Assembly (NCBI GenBank): GCA_003427395.1
Contig: BFEA01000613.1
Span: forward strand, 210,761-232,360
Direction: 5' to 3'
Source of the DNA: Chara braunii
Lineage: Eukaryota > Streptophyta > Charophyceae > Charales > Characeae
Length of the DNA: 21,600 bases
The notes beneath the pieces were generated by a model, which saw nothing but the letters and a program-made list of their open reading frames with translations, did no database searches and was not told the origin of the DNA. Below, piece after piece: positions 9,380 to 19,401 of this stretch (position 1 is the first letter of the stretch; each line of letters opens with the position of its first letter). The position numbers and the translations under genes were made by a program.

Positions 9380-10113
9380 AAGCAGCGAAAGAGGGAGGAG
9401 GAGAAGAAGAAGAAGAGGAATAGTAGCTAGTATGGAGGAGCGGAGAAGAATCAGGAGAAGCAGGGGAAGGAGGAGAAGAAGAAGAACTCTCCTCTCGCGC
9501 GCTCTTGATGACGATGCCACGAATACTGACCAGCGAAGGTGATGACCCCTGATGCAGGTCGCTGCTGAAGGTCGGTCCCATGACCGGTGTGAAGTCCCAG
9601 CTATGGTGCCCAGGTAAGTCTCTCTCTCCCTCGTGGACATAGCCTCCGCCAACCTCTCCACTCCAGCCTACTCCCCTACTCCTTCAGCGCTGGTCTATTG
9701 CAGCTCTCCCAAAACTGGCGGTGCTCCAGCAGCGTGACGCCCAACTGAGGCTCCAACCCCATGGTCTGCAATCAGGACCATCGGATCTGATATCCAATCG
9801 ATGATCCTGATCGCAAGCCCAAGTCGTAGTCCTACAATACTGGCTAAAACCGGCTTGCCGGGGTCCGTACTGGACGTCCAGGCAACCCTGCTGATGCAGC
9901 AGGGTCCTGAGGACTGGGCCAGGCACAAACAACCGAATGCCTGGTCCAGTCCCAGATACGGACAAATCTGAACCTGGCCTACAACTGGCGAAACTGAAAT
10001 TCAATGGTCCGAACAGGCATCTGCCTGTTCGGACAAAAAGAAAAGTTCGAACCGAGACGTCTGAAACAGACAAAAATAGTCCAAACAAAAACCCAACCCC
10101 AAACTCACTCAGC
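8971..10113 (+). repeat. Long interspersed repeat A
   Basis: It aligns over most of its length with repeat B (11978-13104). Shared landmarks are AATGCAACGTAGC near the start, GATCCTGGGCGC at about 9278, a CT microsatellite, GAA-rich purines, GCCCAGGTAAGTCTCT at about 9610, CTCCAGCAGCGTGACGCCCAACTG and GTTCGGACAAAA. The site CCCAG/GTAAGT is a near-perfect 5' splice site, and candidate acceptors (CTCCACTCCAG) follow about 55 bp later. The frame before the donor (GAA GTC CCA GCT) and the frame after it (LQQRDAQL) agree with B, but A carries frame breaks. It also has an extra ~195 bp (about 9757-9951) not found in B. The element type is unknown. Confidence 0.65.
9320..9490. repeat. CT microsatellite and purine-rich GAA tract
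   Basis: A pure CT run at 9320-9376 is followed by a GAA/GGA-rich purine segment to about 9490. Repeat B has the same order (CT, then purines), so the microsatellites belong to the ancestral repeat and have expanded separately. Confidence 0.88.
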
Positions 10114-10146
10114 AAAAATAAATAAAAAAATGGTGAATGGCAAGAC

Positions 10147-10220
10147 CCACCAATAGACGGAGCCTCTCCATAGGTGCTAGTGGTGTCTGCTCTTATCAGC
10201 ATCACTAACACTGGTGCCCA
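10147..10220 (+). repeat. Hairpin element copy 4
   Basis: CCACCAATAGACGGAGCCTC is followed by a hairpin at 10174-10211 with arms GTGCTAGTGGTGTCTG and CAGCATCACTAACAC around a CTCTTAT loop. Related hairpins occur at 566-607, 1014-1035 and 18381-18420. This copy lies just after repeat A. Confidence 0.5.
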
Positions 10221-10242
10221 GCGTCCCTATGAACAGTCAGAT

Positions 10243-10770
10243 ATCATATACACATGCCACGTGTCCATCCTACTTAAAGGCGAGAAAAACACATGCATCG
10301 ACACGCCGGCACGCAACGTTAGCCTAATGAGCAGCAACGATTGCCCTCAACCGAGGGATCGGCTGCCCATCACTCTGTAAGAACATATCCCTACTCAGAA
10401 ACCCTCATCATTTAGTAAAATCTTGCAGCACCATGAGGAGGGGAGGAGACAATCCAAATAGGGAAACTATCGCTAAAGACACACACGTAGCAGAGCCCCG
10501 GAACCCCCACTGCACCGCCATGCCTGCCACACGGCGAATCCTAGTATTTATACCACCGGGATATGACCCCGGGGTTGCTTAGCAAAACTTCGAAATCATA
10601 TAGGCATGCCACGTGGCCACCCCATATGTGTAGCCAGTGAACAACATTGATTACCCTCAATAGAGGGGATTGACTGCCCACCCATGCATGAAGTCAAACC
10701 CTACCCAGAAACACTCGTCAACCACCCAAAACCATACAACGCCATGAGTAGAAGGGGCAATCTGAGCAGG
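10243..10770. repeat. Tandem pair of diverged ~180-220-bp units with G-boxes
   Basis: Unit 1 (10243-10462) and unit 2 (10595-10770) share, in order, ATCATATA..CATGCCACGTG, GATT(G/A)CCCTCAA..GAGGGGAT, CAGAAAC and a GCCATGAG..GGGG segment. Each has a CACGTG core (10258 and 10610), a known plant bZIP/bHLH site. TATTTATACC at about 10545 is TATA-like. A related fragment, ATTGATTACCCT...AGGGGATTGACTG, recurs at about 18524-18555. No coding frame is seen. Confidence 0.5.
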
Positions 10771-11487
10771 CCTCACTAAAAGCTAAAAAACTAAAAGCCA
10801 CGTGGCGGAACCCAAACCAGTCACACACAAAGAAATCCGTAGCGCCGCTTCCCCCGGCACTTTCTGTCCTTGCCACCTGACAAGACAGGAAATAGTTGAT
10901 GAAACTGAATTCATGAACTCCACGCGGCAGAACAGCAATCAGTCACACCAGCTTTCCTGATCTGCCACGTAGCCATTCCCATATTTTATACCGCCGCAAG
11001 CCGTGAAATCACCAAAAAACACTTGGCAAGAGCAACTGACACGTGGCCTCATCCACTCCTCCTATGCTGCCAAGCACACCTTGCGACCCGATTATCCACC
11101 CATCGCTATCCCACTCCTTCGCGCCACCATCCCACCCCCAGCATCCCCATCTTACCATCATATTTACAACACGTCCCGATCATCCAACCTGCTCGCCCCC
11201 AATTGGACACCACATGCACAGGGAGGGAGAACAAAAGAGAAATGCGGGGGAAAGAGGGATAACACTCGCTGCTGCTTTTACCATTGTTGCAATCATTGTC
11301 CTTTATAATCGCACGCATGCCAGTGTTCCCTCCTCCTATTCCATTATCATGCTGAGTGCAGTTGTTGTTATCATTGATGCCGTTGACGCCGTGGGCCACA
11401 GCCCTCGGCAATTATCGATGTTATAATTTTGAGCGATGCAGGAGAAATGAATATCGTCGTCGCTGTTGACAGTCGTGGCGGCATCGT
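10771..11487. other. Unassigned stretch with further G-boxes
   Basis: CACGTG occurs at 10799-10804 and 11040-11045, and a TATTTTATACC motif lies at about 10982. Spacing and wording echo the units at 10243-10770, so this may be a more decayed third unit. C-rich low-complexity frames around 11040-11260 are not considered genes. Confidence 0.35.
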
Positions 11488-11850
11488 CTACACTGATGTT
11501 GCTGTTGTAGGAATCGATCGTAATATCGTCGTCGTCCGCAAACAACCGATCCTCCAATTCGCCGCAGAGACCTTGCCCTCCTCAAGTTCCTCTTCGCAGC
11601 GTCTCATCAGTGCATACAATCGTGGCCGATTCACAAAAGCTGCCAAATGGGGGGGTGGCCCCTCTTCCAACCCCCAGATTATCTCCAGCATGGATTGCTG
11701 GACACTCCGAATCGACGACATCGGCAGCTCCACTCCGAAGTCAAAAGTCATGACTCCTGTTTTTCTGAAGAGGACTGGGTCAAAGGTCAACGAGTCAATA
11801 AGCACTGGGTCAAAGGTAAAAAGAGGACTGCAGGTGACTTTTCGCAGCAA
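11488..11850 (-). CDS. Unrecognised 120-residue open frame (doubtful)
   Basis: This minus-strand frame is less repetitive than its neighbours. Its middle (residues about 50-90) contains IIWGLEEGPPPHLAAFVN and an acidic helix-like RRCEEELEEG. The first 30 residues include a repeated DPV(L) pattern that mirrors a duplicated GGGTCAAAGGT on the plus strand (about 11777 and 11809). No family is recognised. It could be a decayed retroelement exon, and the reading may be chance. Confidence 0.18.
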   Translation of the reverse strand: MLRKVTCSPLFTFDPVLIDSLTFDPVLFRKTGVMTFDFGVELPMSSIRSVQQSMLEIIWGLEEGPPPHLAAFVNRPRLYALMRRCEEELEEGKVSAANWRIGCLRTTTILRSIPTTATSV

Positions 11851-11977
11851 CTGTTGAGGCTTTGGATTCCAAGTGATGGATGCCTATCATCAGATAGGCA
11901 GTGCGCAGACTCCAAAGGACCACCAACGGGAATGAAAGACTCAAAGACTAGCAACACGATCAATAAAGAATCAATGC

Positions 11978-13104
<1,127 letters not shown>

Positions 13105-13123
13105 GAAAAAAAAAAAAAAAAAA

Positions 13124-13498
13124 GTTGCTGAAAGCAAGAAAACGAATGGGGACAAAAATAAACCCAGGCCTAGAAAAATGCCTGTGGCCCTCCACGTCGC
13201 CCAAGATACAGGGACGTGCGGCCTGGGGGCCGAAGTGCGATAGTCAGGCCTCCTAGGGGCCTGTTTAGTACGCCCCAGCATGCTACACCAAGAGTCAGCC
13301 CCAAAACAGGCACACGAAATTCAGAGTCTTAGATTTCCTAATGGGGCGTCAACCACAGCCATAGATCAGAAGATCAAAGGCTGTCTGCAGAGTTCCGCAA
13401 GTTTCGAAGACCCATTGGGTTCAGCCACACATTGGCGGAATGCAAATCTGGGCCATCCAAAATGGGGAAACGTCAGCCGTTAGAGGAGACAAACGGTC
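13124..13498. other. Unassigned stretch upstream of the U2-like sequence
   Basis: I looked for the plant snRNA promoter (upstream sequence element near -70 and a TATA box near -30 from 13499) and did not see a convincing match to either. A GGGGCCTGTTTAGTAC motif at 13256-13271 resembles a Tourist/Harbinger end but has no partner. Confidence 0.35.
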
Positions 13499-13738
13499 AT
13501 ACCTTTCTTAGCCTTTTGGCTAAATATAGATCAGGTGCAGTAACTGTACTGATCATCAGTTTAATTTCTGGAAAAAAAAAAAAAAAAAAAAACCCTGATC
13601 TGTGGTCCATCGGGCCACATGATATTAAATGAAATTAAAATTTCAGGGCTACGGAGGAGTCACAGGTGTAGGCTTGCCTACTCGACCCTTCCAGCGTTGC
13701 CTTCGTATTGCACTGCAGCGGACCGTGGCGCGGCCCAT
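13499..13738 (+). ncRNA. U2 snRNA-like sequence, probably a pseudogene
   Basis: U2 pairs with the intron branch site in the spliceosome. The 5' end ATACCTTTCT, then GCCTTTTGGCTAA and GATCAGGTGCAGTAACTG, matches plant U2 in order. CAGTTTAATTTCTG and TGTGG.CCATCGGG.CCACA.GATATTAAAT follow. A stem (GTAGGC TT GCCTAC) and a GTATTGCACTGCAG region occupy the places of stems III and IV, so the copy looks nearly full length. Oddities: the branch-recognition GTAGTA is GCAGTA; 5 extra bases lie after GGCTAA; a 21-A run (13572-13592) sits in stem-loop IIb; and the Sm site (AT-run-G after ATTAAAT) is not recognisable. No promoter was found. A relic is most likely, with a divergent variant as the alternative. 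Confidence 0.85.
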
Positions 13739-14070
13739 CTCCCACCGGGGAAACCAAAAGAAAAAAGAAGAAAAAAAAGAAAAAGAGGAGGCAAACTGAG
13801 GCAGGACTGCAGGCCGGCTTGCACCAGCCTCCAGCCTAAATAAGTAGAGAGGAAACCGTGGCTGTGTCACACTTTTAGTTTGAAATAGGCAAGAAAAGAC
13901 AAACTTAGTGGCGCTGTAGTCATGGTCTGAGTTTGAAAATGTGCAAGTTTAGCATTGGTTTAAACTGCACGAGTCACTAGCCACTGTAGTGAATGCAGTT
14001 TTAGGGTTTTGCCTTTTTTGACATTTTTTGAGAACTGCTGAACTTGCCCATTGTTATGATCCTGGCCAAT
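13739..14070. other. Unassigned stretch
   Basis: No gene is recognised. TAGTGGCGCTGTAGTCATG (about 13906) and CACTAGCCACTGTAG (about 13974) are partly complementary and could form an imperfect stem. Confidence 0.3.
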
Positions 14071-14193
14071 TTCGAAGTGCGAAAACACGAGAAAGCACAA
14101 TGCCGCCCAATTCCAAAAAGAAATGAATGAACTTGAGAGGAGAGAGAGTGAAACGAGAAGAAGAAGAAGGAAAGAAGAAGGAAAGAAGAAGAA
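14071..14193. repeat. Repeat Y2 ending in a purine tract
   Basis: This matches Y1 (2006-2157) from TTTCGAAGTGC to the GAAGAAGA run and then enters TGTACACCAG, as at 2158. Beyond that point the sequence differs from X1, so the shared part stops about 10 bp after the purine tract. Confidence 0.6.
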
Positions 14194-14828
14194 GATGTAC
14201 ACCAGTGCGAGGGTTTACCCGTCGGCATAAGGCCCTGCAGCAGGCGCGTGCCCGCCCTAAGTGAAGGCGGGCCCCCTGAATCTCAATGTGCCCTGAACTC
14301 GTCAATTTTTGCAAATCTTGGTGGGCGCCAGACAGTTGCCACGTGCAAGTTGGTTACGTCCACTTTGCTCGTGAGAATCGGAAATATTTGTGAGGCCTCC
14401 AGGAAGGCTCTTCCAGCAATGTGGTCGAAGGAGGGACCACTGCACGTTTGTGCCTGGGCGGTTGAGCATGCCTAACCAATTTGGACCCAGGCCACTGTCT
14501 GAACGGGGCTGGGCGTAGACACTTTGGCTCAACGTGAAGCTAGAGGGCACACGCGCGTCGAAGCCCAGCTGCAAACTGGCCGAGCACTTTCCATATAGGA
14601 AAGAGCTCACCAGGCAGATGCCATTTGGGCACTCGGTAGAGCGGGCGGCAGCACTGCTGGAGCGAGCGCTCACGAACTGCTGGTTGCACCAGTGCAGAAG
14701 CGTGCGCGCATGCCATAACGCGTGAGAAAGGGGACTGGTGTGGGCAGCGCCATAGCCCAGCCCACGTAGCCGGGCTTGGGCTGGTGGTGGTCTTCGTGTA
14801 TGCGGGGGAAGACGTGGGTGAAGAAGAC
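14194..14828. other. GC-rich unassigned stretch
   Basis: It starts with TGTACACCAG after the purine tract and could be a different LTR-like sequence. A GCCCGCC...GGCGGGC hairpin lies at about 14249-14273. Long frames on the minus strand arise from GC-rich codons and run on into the GA microsatellite. No family is recognised. Confidence 0.35.
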
Positions 14829-14829
14829 A

Positions 14830-14921
<92 letters not shown>

Positions 14922-14922
14922 N

Positions 14923-14965
<43 letters not shown>
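14829..14965. repeat. GA microsatellite
   Basis: About 135 bp of GA with an N at 14922, so the real length is uncertain. No gene crosses it. Confidence 0.95.
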
Positions 14966-14968
<3 letters not shown>

Positions 14969-15319
14969 GGATGATGATGTGAGGGCACGTACCTGGTCTT
15001 GGCGATGGTCTACAGGGTTGACATCTTCATGTACGCTGGTTGTTGCTGCTGACGTCAACAGGTTGCATTGTCAATTCGTAGGCTGGTAGTAACTTTGTGA
15101 TCGTAGTCTGGGCGCTGAGTGCCCAGTAGGAGGAAGGGCGCTAGATACATGTGTTGGTGGTGGCGAGAGTATGCTCTCATTGACATTTGGATTCGGTGCT
15201 TTTTTTCTTCGTTGGTGAATATCAGTGCATATCTGCTTTCTGGACAGCGTCCGGCTTTGTGGCTTTCAATGTGATTTTGCATTCTGGATTTCTGTCATTT
15301 CGCTATCGCTCATTTTTCA
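14966..15319. other. Unassigned stretch before X2
   Basis: No gene or repeat partner is seen in the window. The sequence immediately before X2 (CATTTTTCA) is not a purine tract, unlike the sequence before X1. Confidence 0.35.
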
Positions 15320-16496
15320 TGTGCCAGCAAAGACCAATGATAATCCCCCCTTGTTCTAGCCAACCAAACTCCTCCTCCATGCGGTTCCCCTCTTATTCAA
15401 ACAACAAATAATGATAATCATGATGAATGGCAGGACCAGAATCAATGTCCGAATACCTCGTCTACTGCCAGCACAGCTTGACGTCCACCATAGCTATGGC
15501 TGCCCTTCTCCTTCCTCTTCGTGAGGCCGAGGCTATGGCGGACTAACTGGGGCCTTGCCCTGACGTGCAAAAGACAATGCAAAGCAGCTTTGGCCACTTC
15601 CACTCATGCCACCTTGCCTGACTCTGCCTCGAAGCTTCTTGATGCAGCTCTCCCCCAACGGGGGCCTTCCAGCTGCAGTGCCCACCAAGGTGATGGAGAT
15701 GGCGTCCACCATAGCCAGATATGTACTCCTTGCGGTGCCCTCTCCTAGTCCCTTCTTCCTTCTCCTCCTCCTGCCCCAACTCCTCCACCATAGCCAAGGT
15801 GGAGACCCAGCCGCACCTTCTTCCCCACAGCGCAGTACACCGGTGCTGCTCCCCCACGAGCTGCAGCAGCAAGTCGCCCAATCTTGCACACAGCAAATGA
15901 GGAAGAGCTCCTGGCTCTTCCTGGATATATAGCAAGGCAGCAGCCTCCTTGGGAAGTGACTTCCAGGCCGCGCGGTCTCCAAGCAGCCGGCACCTCCTCC
16001 CTTTCAGAAGAAAACATCATTGCAGGCTCTGGTATCGTCCGCACAGGCCATAGACTACAGGCACTTGGACTGGTACCCGATTAGACCTAGCCTACCGCCA
16101 CTGTCTCTTCTTCTGCTCGGCCTCCAGTCCCATCTACCGCTACTTTCGATGGTACCGACCTACCTGCTACTTGAGTGTTTTCCCCCCCTGCTCTCAGTGT
16201 AGCAGGCCTACTCCCGCTACTTGAGTGTTTTCCCCCCTGCAACCCTCAAAGTCACGGCTACAGGTAAGTACCGGCCCTGCGGGCCCCCCCAAACAAACAA
16301 GTGCCCATGCGGGTCACACACACACACTCAAGCCGACAAGCACTCAGACAGGCACGCAGACCAGCAAGCACGCACACCTACGGACCTAGAAAAGTCAGCA
16401 GAAAGCGGGAATCTCAGCAAGGCATTCACTCTAGCGGCAAAACTCAGAAATCAGCTGTGTTCTGTGTCCGTGTTTGGGCAGCCTGAGGTCCTTACA
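15320..16496 (+). repeat. Long interspersed repeat X2 (possible LTR-like, TG...CA)
   Basis: This is a near-colinear copy of X1. It starts TGTGCCAGCAAAGACC and ends GGTCCTTACA. The first splice-donor site is mutated (AGATATGTACT at about 15717), while the second is intact (ACAGGTAAGTACC at about 16261). The frame before the first site is better preserved than in X1: MQLSPNGGLPAAVPTKVM, then EMASTIAR. A TATATAG lies at about 15925. A local duplication of TACTTGAGTGTTTTCCCCCC (about 16169 and 16219) distinguishes it from X1. No 5-bp target duplication or primer-binding site was found, so LTR status is unproven. Confidence 0.6.
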
Positions 16497-17083
16497 CCAT
16501 TCTGAACATGGGATGCGACTTGAAAGTACTTGGCCCATAATTAGACCTGCCCCAGCTCCTTATTCCTTATGCGTCACACTGCTACAGTGAGTGCTGTTAC
16601 AGTATGTGTCCTGACAATAAGCGCTGCTACAGTGATCACTGGAGGAGGCAGGGAGAGAAGTCTACATGGCTAGAGTAGGACACCCAGCACCATAGCTTGC
16701 AGAGCAGGGAGAGAGAGAGTGAGGTTGAGCATGATCAAGACCTGACAGTGTGGATGGAAATAGGACAGGCCTGGGTCTTAGCAGGCTTACCTGTTGTTGC
16801 TAGTGACGATGAGACAGTTCCTTGCTCCTGAAGACCGGTGGTGTTGAGCGCCAACCTCCATAGCTCAGCTTCGTACTGGAGGTCCCTGTGGAGACTGCTG
16901 CAGCGAGACTTCATCACTCAGTCTGATGGTAGTAGAGAGATACATGCTGAGGTAGTGAGTCCGGTAGGAAGGAAGGGGGATTGGAAGTCTTAGAGCCGTT
17001 CAATTGTACTCATTGGTTTAATTCTATTCATTGATTATTGATAAAGCTTTCCTTCCTTCTACTGTCCACTTCTTCTCTACCAT
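16497..17083. other. Unassigned stretch
   Basis: GCTGCTACAGTGA and close variants recur three times at about 16580-16636. No coding frame or RNA gene is recognised. Confidence 0.35.
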
Positions 17084-17197
17084 ACTACCGTCTTCACCCG
17101 AATAGAACGCCCGATCATTCTCACTGTATCTAGACTGAAGCCTGCAACCAAATACCGCTATAATGACTGGGCGTTTTATTCGGCTGAAGATGGTAGT
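17084..17197. repeat. Foldback/inverted repeat
   Basis: A left arm (17084-17119) and right arm (17162-17197) of 36 bp match in inverted orientation at 31 positions, around a loop of about 42 bp. The core is CCGAATAGAACGCCC against GGGCGTTTTATTCGG. The transposon ends are uncertain, and no clear target duplication was seen. It could be a MITE relic or a hairpin-RNA-like sequence. Confidence 0.6.
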
Positions 17198-17288
17198 CTA
17201 TCATCTTCTGGTTATGTGCTGATCATTTTTGAGACTACATTGCGTGTGTAACACTACGTCATTGCACAACTATCGTGATATTGTGAGC

Positions 17289-17585
17289 TTCTTATGATTT
17301 TGAAATTTAGGATTCCTTACAAGGCTTACACTTCTAAGCCATCCAAATTTATGTTGACAAGGTCGTGTCTCCGGCAGGGCTGCCTATTGAGTGGCCCCCT
17401 CTACTACTTTCTGTTTAGCGAATGGAATGAAAATTTTCCTTTTCGGATTTTTCCTCACCACCATCATCGGGGGCAAACGTAGCATAGCAATGATAGCACG
17501 CCTCCACCGTCCCTCCAGGTAGTCGATATAGGAAGCAGATCAAAATTGGTGCTATGGCAGATGACCTGTTTGTAGTCTCTGACTG
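17289..17585 (+). pseudogene. LINE (non-LTR) reverse transcriptase fragment
   Basis: The frame contains RSCLRQGCLLSGPLYYFLFSEW (about 17363-17428, cited here as the RQGC.LS..LY block), the conserved VRQGCPLSP motif of non-LTR reverse transcriptases. After a frame break comes IKIGAMADDLFVVSD (about 17540-17584), corresponding to the catalytic YADD motif with the Tyr/Phe position changed to Met. Roughly 110-170 bp separate the two motifs, shorter than usual, so part of the palm may be lost. No endonuclease domain, A-tail or ends are visible. Confidence 0.8.
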
Positions 17586-17987
17586 AGGCCACTGAATCTC
17601 CAAAGTTTAATGTCTACAGAGCACATTCATAATTTGAATTAATTTCATATTCATGCCATTGCTATCGCATTTCGGAAGCCTCAGTGAGTTCAACTTGGGA
17701 AAAATCAACAGCAATTACCTTGAAAGGAGGGGAGGTTGTGGCAGCGGATTGGGGTCTAACAGGGCGAACAAAAAGGGGATGAGATTTCTGTGAGTACAAA
17801 AAGTTGTGTTGGAAGACTGTGTAAGTCAAACGGAGCGGGGCGTAATTGAAGTGATGAGGGTGAGCACAAAAATTAAGCAAGTTTTTGACATGGGTGCCGT
17901 ACTGGTGTAGGGCGGCAGAGCCTTACTTCTAAACACAATAGCATAATCGATCGAAGATATGGAACCCGACAGCAATTTTCCCACTAG
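17586..17987. other. Unassigned stretch
   Basis: It may include further LINE sequence, but no later RT motif is recognised. No other feature is seen. Confidence 0.3.
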
Positions 17988-18279
17988 CTAGGCTACCAGC
18001 CCGGCCGCCCTGGTCACCTTGTTTTACCGGGAGGCTCGGCCGTGCAAGGAGGACCAGGGAAGGTCCCAGCAAAAAATAATAATAATAAATAAATAAATAA
18101 ATAAATCCCAAAAACAACTATGTTAATGCAGAAAAATAAACTGAACAACGTTTTTTTGCCTCAGGGTCACATCCAAATTGTTTACCAAATATAAAATATA
18201 AAATAAAATAAAAAATACTTTTTTATTTTTATTTTTGGCCCGGCCGTGCAAGTGGTCCCGGCCCACTCTGGTAGCCTAA
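17988..18279 (+). mobile_element. hAT-like non-autonomous element E3 (uninterrupted)
   Basis: It starts CTAGGCTACCAG and ends CTGGTAGCCTAA, and is colinear with E1: GGCCGTGCAAGG near the left end, AACTATGTTA, TTTTTGCCTCAGG, CACATC, TTTACCAAAT and GGCCCACTCTGG. It lacks the foldback that interrupts E1, so it serves as the empty-site reference. It has an AATAAATAAATA run in the middle. No matching 8-bp target duplication remains (CCCACTAG against TATGTCCA). Confidence 0.85.
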
Positions 18280-18315
18280 TATGTCCATAAGAAGAAAATA
18301 AAAAACACTGCGCAG

Positions 18316-18318
<3 letters not shown>

Positions 18319-18366
<48 letters not shown>

Positions 18367-18440
18367 AACATACCCCCACCGGTGATAGTGGCGCTGGTAA
18401 TAGCAGACACCACTACCACCCGGGGAGAGGCACCAATAGA
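18319..18440 (-). repeat. Poly(T) tract and hairpin element copy 3
   Basis: A 43-bp T run (about 18319-18361) lies beside a hairpin at 18381-18420 (GGTGATAGTGG / CCACTACCACC). The region between the arms matches the 10174-10211 hairpin better in reverse orientation, while the outer flank (CCAGCGTCCC at about 18464) matches in the forward orientation. Confidence 0.5.
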
Positions 18441-18599
18441 GCGTCACCTGCTGGAAAACGGGTCCAGCGTCCCATATACAGGATGAAAGAGTCGAAGAGA
18501 ACTTGAGAGGGGCGCCTGCCAGCATTGATTACCCTGGATTCCAGGGGATTGACTGAGCAGGACTTTATGAAAAATTCTTGAGAAAAAGGGCCTCGTTAG

Positions 18600-18790
18600 A
18601 CACTCCTTGTGGACCCGAAATCCACAAGGAAATGATCGTTCCACCTGTCCTTGGGGACGATTCTCGAAAAAAAAAGTGAAAACACCGCAAGGAAATTTCT
18701 TGTGGCGTCCTTGTGGCCAGAGCCATTTTTCCCTAACCCCCAAGGGACCTCCCGAGGTCCCTCGGAGCACAAGGAAGCACGAAATTCGGA
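18600..18790. promoter_or_regulatory. Left subterminal repeat array of the Harbinger-like element
   Basis: CCTTGTGG, CCACAAGG, CAAGGAAAT, CTTGTGG and CACAAGGAAG occur repeatedly in both orientations within 200 bp of the end. A matching cluster lies at about 20205-20310. Such clusters are commonly bound by transposases, but binding here is inferred. Confidence 0.5.
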
Positions 18791-19401
18791 GCGGCGAAGG
18801 CATGCGTCGACGCACAATTTCGGTTCGAGGGTGGTCCAGACGTGGTCCAGCGAACGGGAGCACGGACATCCCTGCCTCCAAAATCTGCACGGCGCCCCAA
18901 CGGCTCCAAACGGTCACCGTCCCTGTGAGGCCTCCGTCCGTCTACGCGATTTGCGGGCTGGCGTCCTGCGGTCTGCTGCGGCGGGCGATCGTCGACAACG
19001 GTCCGAAATTCGAATGCTTTTCCCAGCCGGCGCTGCTGTCGACGACGACAGTTTCATTGCAGAAGATCGTCGTTTTCTTCGTTTGTCGTCACGCCTTGCA
19101 CGTTGGAGCACAAATCTTCCACCGATCTTTCTTGTGTTTGTTGGACGGTCGACCGCTGACATCGGTTTGTTGCCCTTTCAACGGCCCTTACATGGCCGAC
19201 CTGCTGCACAGGCTGCCTCTGCTGCTTCTCGTCGTCGTGCTGCTTCTCGTCGTTGTCTTCGTCCACATGTGTTTCGTCGGCCTCGTCCCGGTCGCGGCTC
19301 GCAGAAGGAGATCTTCCAAGAAAGCCGACAGGATGGATCGACGACTGGCCAACGACAGACCGACAGCCACAACCTCTGGAGCGAGCAATCGGCAACACAG
19401 T

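Noticed and set aside
14302-15058. Minus-strand frames of 172-228 residues
   Set aside because: About a quarter to a third of each is GA-repeat-encoded Ser/Leu, and the rest shows no family features. GC-rich DNA gives long frames by chance.
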